Source: Winogradskyella sp. KYW1333
GTDB lineage: Bacteria > Bacteroidota > Bacteroidia > Flavobacteriales > Flavobacteriaceae
Reading direction: 5' to 3'
Length of the DNA: 64,000 bases
NCBI RefSeq assembly: GCF_003335675.1
Contig: NZ_QPHL01000016.1
Location: 248,001 to 312,000, forward strand
The translations under genes and the position numbers were made by a program. Below the pieces are notes generated by a model. It was given only the letters and a program-made list of their open reading frames with translations, did not search any database and was not told the origin of the DNA. Below are positions 36,993-45,752 of the stretch, one piece after another (positions within the stretch are counted from its first letter, which is position 1; each line of letters starts with the position of its first letter).

Positions 36993-39446
36993 TTAATTAA
37001 TCTTAAAAGCTTGCTCTTTAATTCTCTGAATACGCTTATCTAAATTCTCATTACTCATGGTACCACGTAGGCTATCGACTTTAAGTGGGAAACTTAAAGG
37101 TGTAAATGACTTTGCATATTTAACGATGATCTTACTTTTAGAAATACGGTCAAATGCTTTTTGTAACCTCGCTTCTTCTAATTGTTGGTTAAATACTTCC
37201 GTATAAGCTTGTCTCAATAATAAATTCTCAGGTTCATAGTCTTCCAAAACCCTGAATATAAGTCCGGATGAAGACTGTAGACTTTTGTTGTTCTTCCGTG
37301 TTCCAGGTTGGGATTGCACAACCAGACCTGCTATTACTGCTATATCCCTAAATTTTCGAGATGCCATTTCGGATGCATTTATGCTAGCAATGACGTCATC
37401 CATAAGATTATCTTTACTCAATAAAGTTTCAATATTTTTTTCTGAAATTGGTATCGGTTGATCACTCAATAATTCGAAGCCATAATCATTCATGGCAATT
37501 GTAAATGTAATTTGAGTTAACTTACTAATACGATATGCCATCAATGCTGAAAACACTTCATGTACCAAACGACCTTCAAGTGGATACATAAACAAATGAT
37601 GGCCATCTCTAGTTTCAATGAGTTCAACCAAAAATTCATCAGCTTTTGGTATGTGCGAATGTTCATTTTGTCGGCTCACCAATGGATTTAAAAAGCGTAA
37701 TTCTTTTTCTAATCGTCCTGGCTGTAAAGCATCCGATAATTTTAATCGTAAATAATGACTCAAATGAGATGTCAAAGGTAAACGACCACCTAACCAACTT
37801 GGCGACACAGCTTTTTTTGCTTTACTCCGTCTTACCAAAACGGTCATATCCTTAATCTGAACCAATTCCAAAATTCGTCCAGCCAATATAAAACTTTCGC
37901 CTGGCTTTAGTTTTGAAACAAAAAACTCTTCAATCATACCAATATACCCACCAGAAAAGTACTTAACCTTCAAGTTCACTTCGCTCACTATAGCACCAAT
38001 ATTCATCCGATGAAGCATACTTATGCGACGGCTTTTTACCTTATATGTTCCATCTTCATCGAGAATGACTTTATGGAATTCTTCATAAGAATGTAGCGTC
38101 TTACCACCTTTTGTAATAAAATGTAAGCACCATTGCAAATCATCTTTAGTTAAGTATTGGAAAGCATGAGTTTGTTTAACACGCTTATATAATGCCTCAG
38201 CCTCAAACCCTTCACCAACAGCTAAGGTCACCATAAACTGCACTAAAACATCGAAAATCAACACCATAGGATCACGAGATTCTATCTGCTTTTCTTTTAT
38301 AGCTTCCTTTAATGCCGAAACTTCCACCAATTCTAAAGAATGTGTTGGTACAAAGTAAATTTTTGAACGTTCAAAAGGTGAATGTCCACTTCGGCCTGCG
38401 CGTTGCATAAAACGCGCTATGCCTTTTACTGAGCCAATCTGTATTACACAATCAACTGGTTTAAAATCCACACCTAAATCTAAAGATGACGTGCATACCA
38501 CAGCCTTTAGATATCCTGAAGCAATATTATCTTCAATCCAGTTACGTAACTTTTTATCTATAGATCCGTGATGGATGGCCAACAATCCAGCCAAGTCAGG
38601 TTTTGCATTCAATAGTACTTGGTACCACAATTCAGCTTGACCTCTCGTATTAGTAAATATCAGAGTTGTAGTATTTGATGCTATGATTGGTAGTATTTTA
38701 TCAACCATTTTAGTACCCAAATGACCAGCCCAAGGCAAGACTTCAATTTCATCTGGAAGCACAGAAATTATGTCTAATTTCTTCTTCTGTTTTGCCGTTA
38801 CCTGAGTGACTTTAAGATTTGGATATGGCAATAATGCTTGCTTTGCTTCCTCAAGATTACCTATCGTCGCCGTGATTCCCCAAATTTGAACCTTAGGTGA
38901 ATAATGTATCAATTGAGAAATTGCTAGTTCTGTAAGAACACCACGTTTATTACCAATAAGCTCATGCCACTCATCGATTACAACACACCTTACACTCTTA
39001 AACCATCTCGAATTTTTTTTCTGAGAGAACAACAAATGCATGGTTTCTGGTGTTGTGAGTAACACATCTGGCATTAAGCGTTCCTGTTTGCGTCTTGTCG
39101 CAGTTGGTGTATCGCCATTTCTAACTTGCACCGACCAGTCTAAACCGATATCGTCTGCGGCGTCGGTCATAGCTTTCGCCAAATCTTTTGCCAAGGAACG
39201 TAATGGACTAATCCAAAGTAATTTTAAGCCTTTAGGGTATTTCTCAGGGTGATTAAGATAATCAATAACCACAGCCAAGAATACTGAAAAGGTTTTGCCA
39301 AAACCGGTTGGTGCTACCACCATACCAGAATAGCCATTTGAATAACGTTGCCAAGTCTGCAATTGAAATAGAAAAGGTGCATGGCCTTTTTCAGCCATCC
39401 AATTATTTATGATGCGTAAACCGTCGCTATCTCTAAACTGACTCAA
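36993..39446 (-). CDS. Ligase-associated DNA damage response DEXH box helicase (Lhr-like)
   Basis: This 817-residue superfamily 2 helicase resembles Lhr. It has the Walker A APTGFGKTFS near residue 45, motif II VVIDEWHELIG, SAT-type motif WGITATIGN, and motif VI QRAGRSGHSP, followed by the winged-helix and Lhr-type C-terminal domains. Lhr-core helicases move 3' to 5' on DNA with ATP. It overlaps the ligase gene by 4 bases and precedes pdeM by 1, so all four genes are probably translated from one mRNA. Confidence 0.95.
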   Translation of the reverse strand: MSQFRDSDGLRIINNWMAEKGHAPFLFQLQTWQRYSNGYSGMVVAPTGFGKTFSVFLAVVIDYLNHPEKYPKGLKLLWISPLRSLAKDLAKAMTDAADDIGLDWSVQVRNGDTPTATRRKQERLMPDVLLTTPETMHLLFSQKKNSRWFKSVRCVVIDEWHELIGNKRGVLTELAISQLIHYSPKVQIWGITATIGNLEEAKQALLPYPNLKVTQVTAKQKKKLDIISVLPDEIEVLPWAGHLGTKMVDKILPIIASNTTTLIFTNTRGQAELWYQVLLNAKPDLAGLLAIHHGSIDKKLRNWIEDNIASGYLKAVVCTSSLDLGVDFKPVDCVIQIGSVKGIARFMQRAGRSGHSPFERSKIYFVPTHSLELVEVSALKEAIKEKQIESRDPMVLIFDVLVQFMVTLAVGEGFEAEALYKRVKQTHAFQYLTKDDLQWCLHFITKGGKTLHSYEEFHKVILDEDGTYKVKSRRISMLHRMNIGAIVSEVNLKVKYFSGGYIGMIEEFFVSKLKPGESFILAGRILELVQIKDMTVLVRRSKAKKAVSPSWLGGRLPLTSHLSHYLRLKLSDALQPGRLEKELRFLNPLVSRQNEHSHIPKADEFLVELIETRDGHHLFMYPLEGRLVHEVFSALMAYRISKLTQITFTIAMNDYGFELLSDQPIPISEKNIETLLSKDNLMDDVIASINASEMASRKFRDIAVIAGLVVQSQPGTRKNNKSLQSSSGLIFRVLEDYEPENLLLRQAYTEVFNQQLEEARLQKAFDRISKSKIIVKYAKSFTPLSFPLKVDSLRGTMSNENLDKRIQRIKEQAFKIN

Positions 39447-41032
39447 GATGCTGTGATTAATTGTTTAACGGATTCTATAGTGTCTATTTCGTCAACTGGT
39501 TTATCTTTTCGCCATCTAGCAATTCGAGGGAAACGAAGTGCAACTCCAGATTTATGACGGTTGCTCAGAGCGATACCCTCAAAAGCAATTTCAAAAACTA
39601 ATTCCGGTTTTACGGTTCTAACAGGCCCAAATCTTTCAATGGCATTCTTATTTACCCATTGCGATATTTCTGTAATTTCCTTGTCTGTTAATCCGGAATA
39701 GGCTTTAGCAACAGTAACTAAAGCATCATCTTTCTTAACGGCAAAGGTGTAATCTGTGTATTTACTGCTTCGGCGACCACTACCCTTTTGAGCGTAAATC
39801 ATTACAGCGTCTATCGTTAATGGGTCGACCTTCCACTTCCACCAGTCGCCTTTTTTACGACCTATGTGATAAGGTGATTTCTTCTGCTTTAACATCAAAC
39901 CTTCGCTATTTATGGCTCTAGAATTATTCCGTATGTCATGCAGGTCTACCCATTTCTTAAAATCTACTATAAATGATAGCTTGACATACTCGGGCAGAGC
40001 CACTGAATTAAATAGAGTTTCTAGTTGTTTTCGTCTATTTTCAAAAGGTTGTTCTCTATTATCGTCGCCATTAAACTCGAGAATATCATAGGCTTTAAAG
40101 CCAACAGGAACCTCTTCTAACAATTTCTTTGTGACGTTCTTACGATTTAGACGCTTCTGCAAATCATTGAACAGCAAAACATCATTGTTTTTCATGGCTA
40201 ATATTTCACCATCAATAACGAAGTCATCCTTAAAGTTGCCAAAAGCTTCAACCAATTCAGGAAATTGCTTAGTCACCAATTCTTCACCACGAGACCAGAT
40301 GTAGATTTCGTTATTACGCTTTACAATTTGACCACGAATACCATCCCATTTTTGTTCAACTATCCAATCATTAGGTTTGCCTAACTCCGGTAATTCCTTT
40401 TCTAGAGCATAGGCCAAACAAAAGGGATATGGTTTGGAATTATCGTAATTGATGTGCTTACCGAGGATTAATGCTTCAAAAGAAATACTATCAACTTCCC
40501 AATTACCAATAATACTGTGCATGAGTTGATTAGCGTCAATATTGGTAAGCTTAGCAAGGGCATTAACTAAAGTTTTTTTTGAAACACCAATTCTAAAACT
40601 ACCACCAATTAGCTTATTGAAAATAAGTCGTTCTTGTTGATCTAGTCCAGTCCAAGCCTCTAAAACAAACACTTTTTTATTCTCATCAGATTTTGGTTTT
40701 AAAGCTTTGAGTTCCGTCATCCATTCATTAAGACTTAAATCTAAGCGATGTGTAGGTTTTGGCAATAATAAGGCAAGTGTTTCACCTAAATCACCAACAG
40801 TACTATAACTTTCTAGAAACAACCACTCAGGAATATCCGTGAGTTCCATACACCATTCCTTCATTAAAGTTGTTTTAACTGGTCTTGATGGTCGTTTCCC
40901 TGTAAATAGGGCTATAACCCATAGTTTATCTTTATCAGGCGCTGTTTTAAAGTACTGTACGAAAGCATCAATCTTGGCATTGGTTTTATTGGTAATCTCT
41001 ATGGTGCTTATCAATTCTGAAAACAACTTCAT
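39443..41032 (-). CDS. ATP-dependent DNA ligase
   Basis: This 529-residue ligase seals nicks with ATP. The adenylated lysine lies in EQKWDGIRGQ (about Lys228), with further nucleotidyltransferase motifs FVIDGEILAM, GFKAYDILEFNG, SEGLMLKQKKSPY and WWKWKVDP, and an OB domain at the C-terminus (PELVFEIAFEGI). The N-terminal DNA-binding domain occupies about the first 200 residues. It is the ligase of the ligase-associated repair module and is separate from the NAD-dependent replicative ligase that bacteria usually have. It overlaps genes on both sides by 4 bases. Confidence 0.95.
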   Translation of the reverse strand: MKLFSELISTIEITNKTNAKIDAFVQYFKTAPDKDKLWVIALFTGKRPSRPVKTTLMKEWCMELTDIPEWLFLESYSTVGDLGETLALLLPKPTHRLDLSLNEWMTELKALKPKSDENKKVFVLEAWTGLDQQERLIFNKLIGGSFRIGVSKKTLVNALAKLTNIDANQLMHSIIGNWEVDSISFEALILGKHINYDNSKPYPFCLAYALEKELPELGKPNDWIVEQKWDGIRGQIVKRNNEIYIWSRGEELVTKQFPELVEAFGNFKDDFVIDGEILAMKNNDVLLFNDLQKRLNRKNVTKKLLEEVPVGFKAYDILEFNGDDNREQPFENRRKQLETLFNSVALPEYVKLSFIVDFKKWVDLHDIRNNSRAINSEGLMLKQKKSPYHIGRKKGDWWKWKVDPLTIDAVMIYAQKGSGRRSSKYTDYTFAVKKDDALVTVAKAYSGLTDKEITEISQWVNKNAIERFGPVRTVKPELVFEIAFEGIALSNRHKSGVALRFPRIARWRKDKPVDEIDTIESVKQLITAS

Positions 41033-42066
41033 TCTGTATCAATATTTTCAGTTTCCTTTTCAGCTTTAGCTAAAGCCTCATCACCATACTCAGTTACTAG
41101 TTCATCTGCTTTTATCCCGATTTCATTAAGATATTTTGAAAATACAGCTTGAGAACCATGTGTTACATAAACCTGTTCGGCTCCAGTAGCTTTAACAGCA
41201 GAAATTAAACCGTCCCAATCAGCATGATCACTAACCACAAATCCTGCATCAACAGCTTGCCATCGTCTATTACCACGGATTTGCATCCAACCAGAACAGA
41301 CGGCCGTTGCCACATTTGGAACACGTTTCAGCATACGAGAACCTAATAAAGCTGGTGGTGCAATAATAATTTTATTCTGGAGCATTTTCTTATCTAAGTC
41401 TGCAGACCACAATTTAGTATCAGGAAGCTGAATCCCTGAACCAGAAATCGCATTGTTTAAATTATGAATAGCACGATGTACAAAAATCTCATCACAGCCA
41501 TCTAATAAAGACATTAAACGTTGGGCTTTACCCAAAGAATAGCCTAAAAAAACTGAAGTTCTGTTATTAGCTTGATTAGTTTTTACCCAAGATTGTAATT
41601 CAGTTTTAAGAGTTTCCTCCGTTTTCCAATTATAAATTGGCAACCCAAATGTGCTTTCAGTAATAAATGTATGGCATTTAACAGACTCAAATGGCTGCGT
41701 AATAAAATCGGGCTGGGTTTTATAATCTCCAGAAAAAACAACTACATAACCTTTATATTCCAATCTAATCTGAGCAGAGCCAATAACATGACCAGCAGGA
41801 TGAAAAGATACCTTGACACTATTTATGGTTTTTGAGTTGTAATAAGAAATACTTTCAATATTTATGTCATTGCCCAAACGATGTTGTAAAATGGCCTTGG
41901 AATCATCAGTGCACAAATAGCGTTTCATGCCCCAACGTGCATGATCTGCGTGTCCATGGGAAATAATAGCGTATTCGACAGGATACCAAGGATCCAAATA
42001 GAATCTTCCTTGCGGACAGTAAATACCTTTTTTAGTAAATTTTACGAGTTGGTTTTCCCTAGACAT
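41029..42066 (-). CDS. Ligase-associated DNA damage response exonuclease (MBL fold)
   Basis: This 345-residue metallo-beta-lactamase/beta-CASP type nuclease has ISHGHADHARWG (HxHxDH), AGHVIGSAQIRLE, FSGDYKTQPDF and a late VSDHADWDGL motif, consistent with SNM1-type 5' exonucleases. It is the first gene of the four-gene repair operon and overlaps the ligase by 4 bases. A TAGCTTCG stretch upstream resembles a -7 box weakly; no certain promoter is visible. Confidence 0.94.
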   Translation of the reverse strand: MSRENQLVKFTKKGIYCPQGRFYLDPWYPVEYAIISHGHADHARWGMKRYLCTDDSKAILQHRLGNDINIESISYYNSKTINSVKVSFHPAGHVIGSAQIRLEYKGYVVVFSGDYKTQPDFITQPFESVKCHTFITESTFGLPIYNWKTEETLKTELQSWVKTNQANNRTSVFLGYSLGKAQRLMSLLDGCDEIFVHRAIHNLNNAISGSGIQLPDTKLWSADLDKKMLQNKIIIAPPALLGSRMLKRVPNVATAVCSGWMQIRGNRRWQAVDAGFVVSDHADWDGLISAVKATGAEQVYVTHGSQAVFSKYLNEIGIKADELVTEYGDEALAKAEKETENIDTE

Positions 42067-42192
42067 AGTGTAACGAAGCTATTGAAAATGTTAAAATGTT
42101 AGTAGTAAAATTTAGTTAAAGTTTAGATTTTAAATTATGTTGGAGTCATATTTCAAAATAATCTAAATCTATAGAAAAAATTGAGTATTTTT

Positions 42193-42223
42193 TTGCGTTC
42201 TTTAATATGATAAGTTACATTTG
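42193..42223 (+). promoter_or_regulatory. Consensus promoter of the tRNA cluster
   Basis: TTG at 42193-42195 (in TTTTG) and TACATTTG at 42216-42223 are separated by 20 bases, an excellent match to the Bacteroidota -33/-7 consensus. It is the clearest promoter in the window and stands 37 bases before the first tRNA. Confidence 0.75.
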
Positions 42224-42259
42224 CAACCGCATTTTTAGGAAACGTTCTTATAAATTATT

Positions 42260-42343
42260 GGAGAGGTGCCAGAGTGGTAATGGAGCAGATTGCTAATCTG
42301 TCAACGCGTAAGTGTTGCCCGGGTTCGAATCCCGGTCTCTCCG
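42260..42343 (+). tRNA. tRNA-Ser (anticodon GCT)
   Basis: An 84-base cloverleaf with a GGAGAGG acceptor paired to TCTCTCC, an anticodon loop TTGCTAA in a GCAGA/TCTGT stem, a long variable arm typical of serine tRNA, and a GGTTCGAATCC T arm. CCA is not encoded. It decodes AGC and AGU. Confidence 0.96.
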
Positions 42344-42367
42344 CATTAAAGCATTGATAACCAATTT

Positions 42368-42442
42368 CGGGGTGTAGCGTAGCCCGGTTATCGCGCCGCG
42401 TTTGGGACGCGGAGGTCGCAGGTTCGAATCCTGCCACCCCGA
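42368..42442 (+). tRNA. tRNA-Pro (anticodon TGG)
   Basis: A 75-base cloverleaf with CGGGGTG paired to CACCCCG, an anticodon loop TTTGGGA in a CCGCG/CGCGG stem, and a GGTTCGAATCC T arm. It lies 24 bases after tRNA-Ser. CCA is not encoded. Confidence 0.96.
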
Positions 42443-42472
42443 CTTTAAAAATTCTGAGTTTTACTCTTGAAT

Positions 42473-42546
42473 GGTCGCGTAGCTCAGCTGGATAGAGCAT
42501 CTGCCTTCTAAGCAGACGGTCACAGGTTCGAATCCTGTCGCGATCA
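42473..42546 (+). tRNA. tRNA-Arg (anticodon TCT)
   Basis: A 74-base cloverleaf with GGTCGCG paired to CGCGATC (one G-T pair), an anticodon loop CTTCTAA in a TCTGC/GCAGA stem, and an ACAGG/CCTGT T arm. It decodes AGA and AGG, abundant arginine codons in this AT-rich genome. It is the last tRNA of the cluster. Confidence 0.96.
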
Positions 42547-42547
42547 C

Positions 42548-42580
42548 AAAAAGCCATTTCATTAGAGAAATGGCTTTTTT
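42548..42580. terminator. Terminator after the tRNA cluster
   Basis: A perfect stem AAAAGCCATTTC / GAAATGGCTTTT with a short loop and a T tract follows tRNA-Arg by one base and ends the tRNA transcript; it can also end the convergent minus-strand ppgK transcript. Confidence 0.9.
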
Positions 42581-42610
42581 GTTTTTAATAGAATTTTGAT
42601 TTTTGAATAT

Positions 42611-43342
42611 TTATTTTGCTATAAGAGCCGCCCCTACAATGCCTGCATTGTTTTGATAGGCAGCAGGTATTACCGGTGTATTAATTTTAATTTGGTCCTT
42701 ATAGCGGTCAAACTTTTTACTTGCACCACCTCCAATAATAATATAATCTGGGGAAAACAACTTTTCAACCAAACGTAAAAATTTATGGACACGTCCACCC
42801 CATTCCGTATAAGATAATTTGTAACGCTTTCGTGCAGCGTCTGAGGCGTAATATTCTATTCGTTTATATTTTTTATATGGCATAGAGCCTAACTCAAAAT
42901 TTGGAATTAATATACCATTATAAAATGCACCTGATCCAATCCCTGTTCCTAGGGTTATCATAAATACCAATCCTTTTTTACCTTTCCCAGATCCAAAAGT
43001 CATGGTGGTTAACCCTGCAGCATCAGCATCATTAGCTACCGAAAAGTCTAGACCTGTTCTTTCTTTAAATAAATCCTCAACATTGACCCCTCTCCAGCTT
43101 TTATGAATATTTCCACTAGTATGGGCAACGCCATGAGTCACTAATGCCGGAAATCCACATCCCACTTTTCCTTTCCAATTAAAATATTCAACTAGCTCTG
43201 CAACCTCATCAGCAACATCAGAAGGTTTTGCACCTTCAGGAGTCGGTATACGATGACGTTCAGAAATTAGTTCACCCGTTTCTGTATCTACTATAGCTCC
43301 TTTGATTCCCGAGCCACCAATATCAATCCCTAATAATTCCAT
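42611..43342 (-). CDS. ppgK: Polyphosphate--glucose phosphotransferase (ROK fold)
   Basis: This 243-residue sugar kinase of the ROK/ASKHA type begins with [19 protein letters not shown]. It has [18 protein letters not shown] and the loop [22 protein letters not shown], which resembles strictly polyphosphate-dependent or polyP/ATP glucokinases (PpgK). It would phosphorylate glucose with polyphosphate as donor. The catalytic Asp is seen in NDAD. It stands alone, convergent with the tRNA cluster. Confidence 0.85.
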   Translation of the reverse strand: MELLGIDIGGSGIKGAIVDTETGELISERHRIPTPEGAKPSDVADEVAELVEYFNWKGKVGCGFPALVTHGVAHTSGNIHKSWRGVNVEDLFKERTGLDFSVANDADAAGLTTMTFGSGKGKKGLVFMITLGTGIGSGAFYNGILIPNFELGSMPYKKYKRIEYYASDAARKRYKLSYTEWGGRVHKFLRLVEKLFSPDYIIIGGGASKKFDRYKDQIKINTPVIPAAYQNNAGIVGAALIAK

Positions 43343-43538
43343 AAGATGAAAATGTTATATCTTTTAATTGAGACTAAAAGTAAAAGGTTAAATATAGTCA
43401 AAAGAGACTTCATTTCATGAATGTCGTTAAATGGATTAATCACAACTATGTATTATATATTTTACACCATTCTTAATTGAGATGCCGTGAAGCCTTGTGG
43501 TTGTTTTGGTCGGGAGCTGAGTGGCAATAGATTCTAAT

Positions 43539-43553
43539 TCTGATGCGATCAGA
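43539..43553. repeat. Short perfect palindrome in an intergenic gap
   Basis: TCTGAT-GCG-ATCAGA lies in the 241-base gap between ppgK and the 7TM-HD gene. The stretch around 43480-43560 also looks less AT-rich than its surroundings. No gene or T tract is visible. Confidence 0.3.
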
Positions 43554-43583
43554 TAGCTCTAATTAAAATGTATATTTTCTGTT

Positions 43584-45638
43584 TTACTCTGGATACTCAA
43601 TCCTTAAATGATAAATATTGGCGAGTTTATGTTTTAGCACCTTCTTTATGGATTGAATCTCCTTAAACGTAATATTTGCATTTAGGAATTGTCCACTTTC
43701 CATTTGTTTTGTTACTATATTTTCAACAAAGTCACTAATTTTTACACTTGTAGGTTCTTTAAGGCTCTTTGAAGCGGCTTCTACACTATCACACATCATT
43801 AAAATAGCAGTTTCTTTGCTAAATGGCTTTGGTCCAGGATATGAAAAGTCTTCAATGTTAACCTCATCATCATTTATAGACTTTTCTTTCATATAGAAAT
43901 AATACACTAAACTTGTGCCATGATGCGTTCTTATAAAGTCTATAACTCTATCAGGTAAGTTGTACTTTTTTGCAATTTCAATGCCTTGAATAACATGGCC
44001 TATAATAACATCGGCACTTTCCTTGTTTGAAAATTCTTCGTGCGGATTAATGCCGTTACTTTGATTTTCAGTATAAAATGTTGGGTTATTCATTTTACCA
44101 ATGTCATGATATAGTGCACCTACCCTAACTAACATAGCATTTGCCCCAATTTCATTTGCGGATGCTTCAGCAAGATTCGCAACATTCAACGAATGATGAA
44201 ATGTACCTGGTGCTCTATTAGAAAGCTCTTTTAATAGTTTTGTATTAGTATCTGATAATTCTAACAAAGACACATCTGATACAAGTCCAAATATCTTCTC
44301 GTAGATATATATCAATGGTTGAACAAATAACGTCGCTAAACCGCATAATATAAAAAGACCAAAAGTCTCCCATTTTAAATTGGCGACTTGTCCTTCATGA
44401 ATTACAAAAAAGGCAAAATATGCAATGATATATATAAAAGTAATTTGACCCACAGATATAAATAGATTCGCTCGTTTGTAAAGTTCTGATACAGTTAAAA
44501 TCGTTACGATACCTGCAATGATTTGAAGAAACATATACTCGTAACTGTTAGGTACTATAAAACCTAATAAAAGTACGGTTAATACGTGAGCAAATAATCC
44601 TAATCTAGCATCAAAAAATGCCTTTAATACCAGTGGTAAAATACATAATGGAACAATGTAGATGTATTGTGAATTGTAGTTAATGACAAGGGTAGTCAAA
44701 AATATCATCAAGGCTATATTGAAAAATATAAACGTCACCTTGGTGTTGTTTAAAAACACTTCTACCCTGTATTTTCTCAAGAAAAGTAGGAGCATCAGTA
44801 ATGCAAGTGCTACCAATAACGTATAAGCCACCAGAACCCAATTATAATTAGCTGTATTCCATACCTGGGATTCATATTCAGATTTAAGTGAATCTAAAAT
44901 GGCAAATTGTTCGTCCTCTACAACCTGACCTTTAGAAATTATTAGTTGGTCTTTTTCAATACTTCCTCTAGTAAGTGAAATTTCTTGCAAACTCTCTTCT
45001 AAAGCCTTGTCCGTAAGTATTTCATTTAAGCTCACATTCGGTTTAATAACATCAAAGAAGAGAGAAATCATCTTATTTTTGTCATTGACATTGATATCAG
45101 AACCAAAATGAATTTCAATTGTTGGTCTTAGGGAGCCAATTTGAAACAAATCATTAAAAACCAGCTCTTTTTGAATCTGGTTATCAGACACTAAATTTAC
45201 TGGCCTATCTTTATTAAAGCTATATTCAGTATCCAACACGCCATTATTATACAACCTATCAATTAAACTCTTACCTGTTTTATATAAGCTAGTACTTTGA
45301 GTACTTATATATATAGAGTCTGCAAAGGTTCGATTAAAAGCAGTCAGATATTCATTTAAAACGACATCCTTAATTTCCGGATCAATTTCAAAAAAAACAG
45401 GGCTTATTTTATTTATTTCAATCTGTTCATTTTCAATTTCTGTTTGGGATTTTTTTATGGCAAAATTAAAAGGCGCATAAAGATTCTCAGATTGCCAGGG
45501 TTTTCCTTTTTCAAAAGAATATCTGAACTTACCTGTTTTAGGAAATAGATATACAATAAAAAGTGTTGTTACTAAAAACAACAATATCTTATATACTAGT
45601 GCATGGTTTTTATACCATTTATTTAGAAGTACATTCAT
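43584..45638 (-). CDS. 7TM-HD family phosphohydrolase (PgpH-like)
   Basis: This 684-residue inner membrane protein has an N-terminal helix (about 16-33), a large extracytoplasmic domain (about 40-255), a run of about seven helices (about 260-440) and a cytoplasmic HD domain. The HD motifs are HHSLNVANLAEASA, LYHDIGKM (about residue 510), GHVIQGIEIA and IRTHHGTSL. This architecture is that of 7TM-7TMR-HD proteins such as PgpH, which degrade cyclic di-AMP in Firmicutes; the nucleotide used in Bacteroidota is inference. It is divergent from the thiolase gene. Confidence 0.92.
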   Translation of the reverse strand: MNVLLNKWYKNHALVYKILLFLVTTLFIVYLFPKTGKFRYSFEKGKPWQSENLYAPFNFAIKKSQTEIENEQIEINKISPVFFEIDPEIKDVVLNEYLTAFNRTFADSIYISTQSTSLYKTGKSLIDRLYNNGVLDTEYSFNKDRPVNLVSDNQIQKELVFNDLFQIGSLRPTIEIHFGSDINVNDKNKMISLFFDVIKPNVSLNEILTDKALEESLQEISLTRGSIEKDQLIISKGQVVEDEQFAILDSLKSEYESQVWNTANYNWVLVAYTLLVALALLMLLLFLRKYRVEVFLNNTKVTFIFFNIALMIFLTTLVINYNSQYIYIVPLCILPLVLKAFFDARLGLFAHVLTVLLLGFIVPNSYEYMFLQIIAGIVTILTVSELYKRANLFISVGQITFIYIIAYFAFFVIHEGQVANLKWETFGLFILCGLATLFVQPLIYIYEKIFGLVSDVSLLELSDTNTKLLKELSNRAPGTFHHSLNVANLAEASANEIGANAMLVRVGALYHDIGKMNNPTFYTENQSNGINPHEEFSNKESADVIIGHVIQGIEIAKKYNLPDRVIDFIRTHHGTSLVYYFYMKEKSINDDEVNIEDFSYPGPKPFSKETAILMMCDSVEAASKSLKEPTSVKISDFVENIVTKQMESGQFLNANITFKEIQSIKKVLKHKLANIYHLRIEYPE

Positions 45639-45717
45639 ATACTTTCAAATGTAATAAATAATAAAATTTTAAGAGTTCATAATCAATAATACATTCAAAA
45701 ATCTCTCAAAAAATCCT

Positions 45718-45725
45718 TAATTTCG
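45718..45725 (+). promoter_or_regulatory. Candidate -7 box of the thiolase gene
   Basis: TAATTTCG matches TAnnTTTG but for one base and lies 27 bases before the ATG. A TTC some 21 bases upstream could be a weak -33 element. Confidence 0.3.
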
Positions 45726-45752
45726 CAACCAACTAATATAAAGACAATCATA

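Noticed and set aside
42255..42557. Minus-strand open frame of 100 codons over the tRNA cluster
   Set aside because: It is fully antisense to three clear tRNAs; such frames, with repeated GFEPG-type residues from the T arm, are a well-known annotation artefact.
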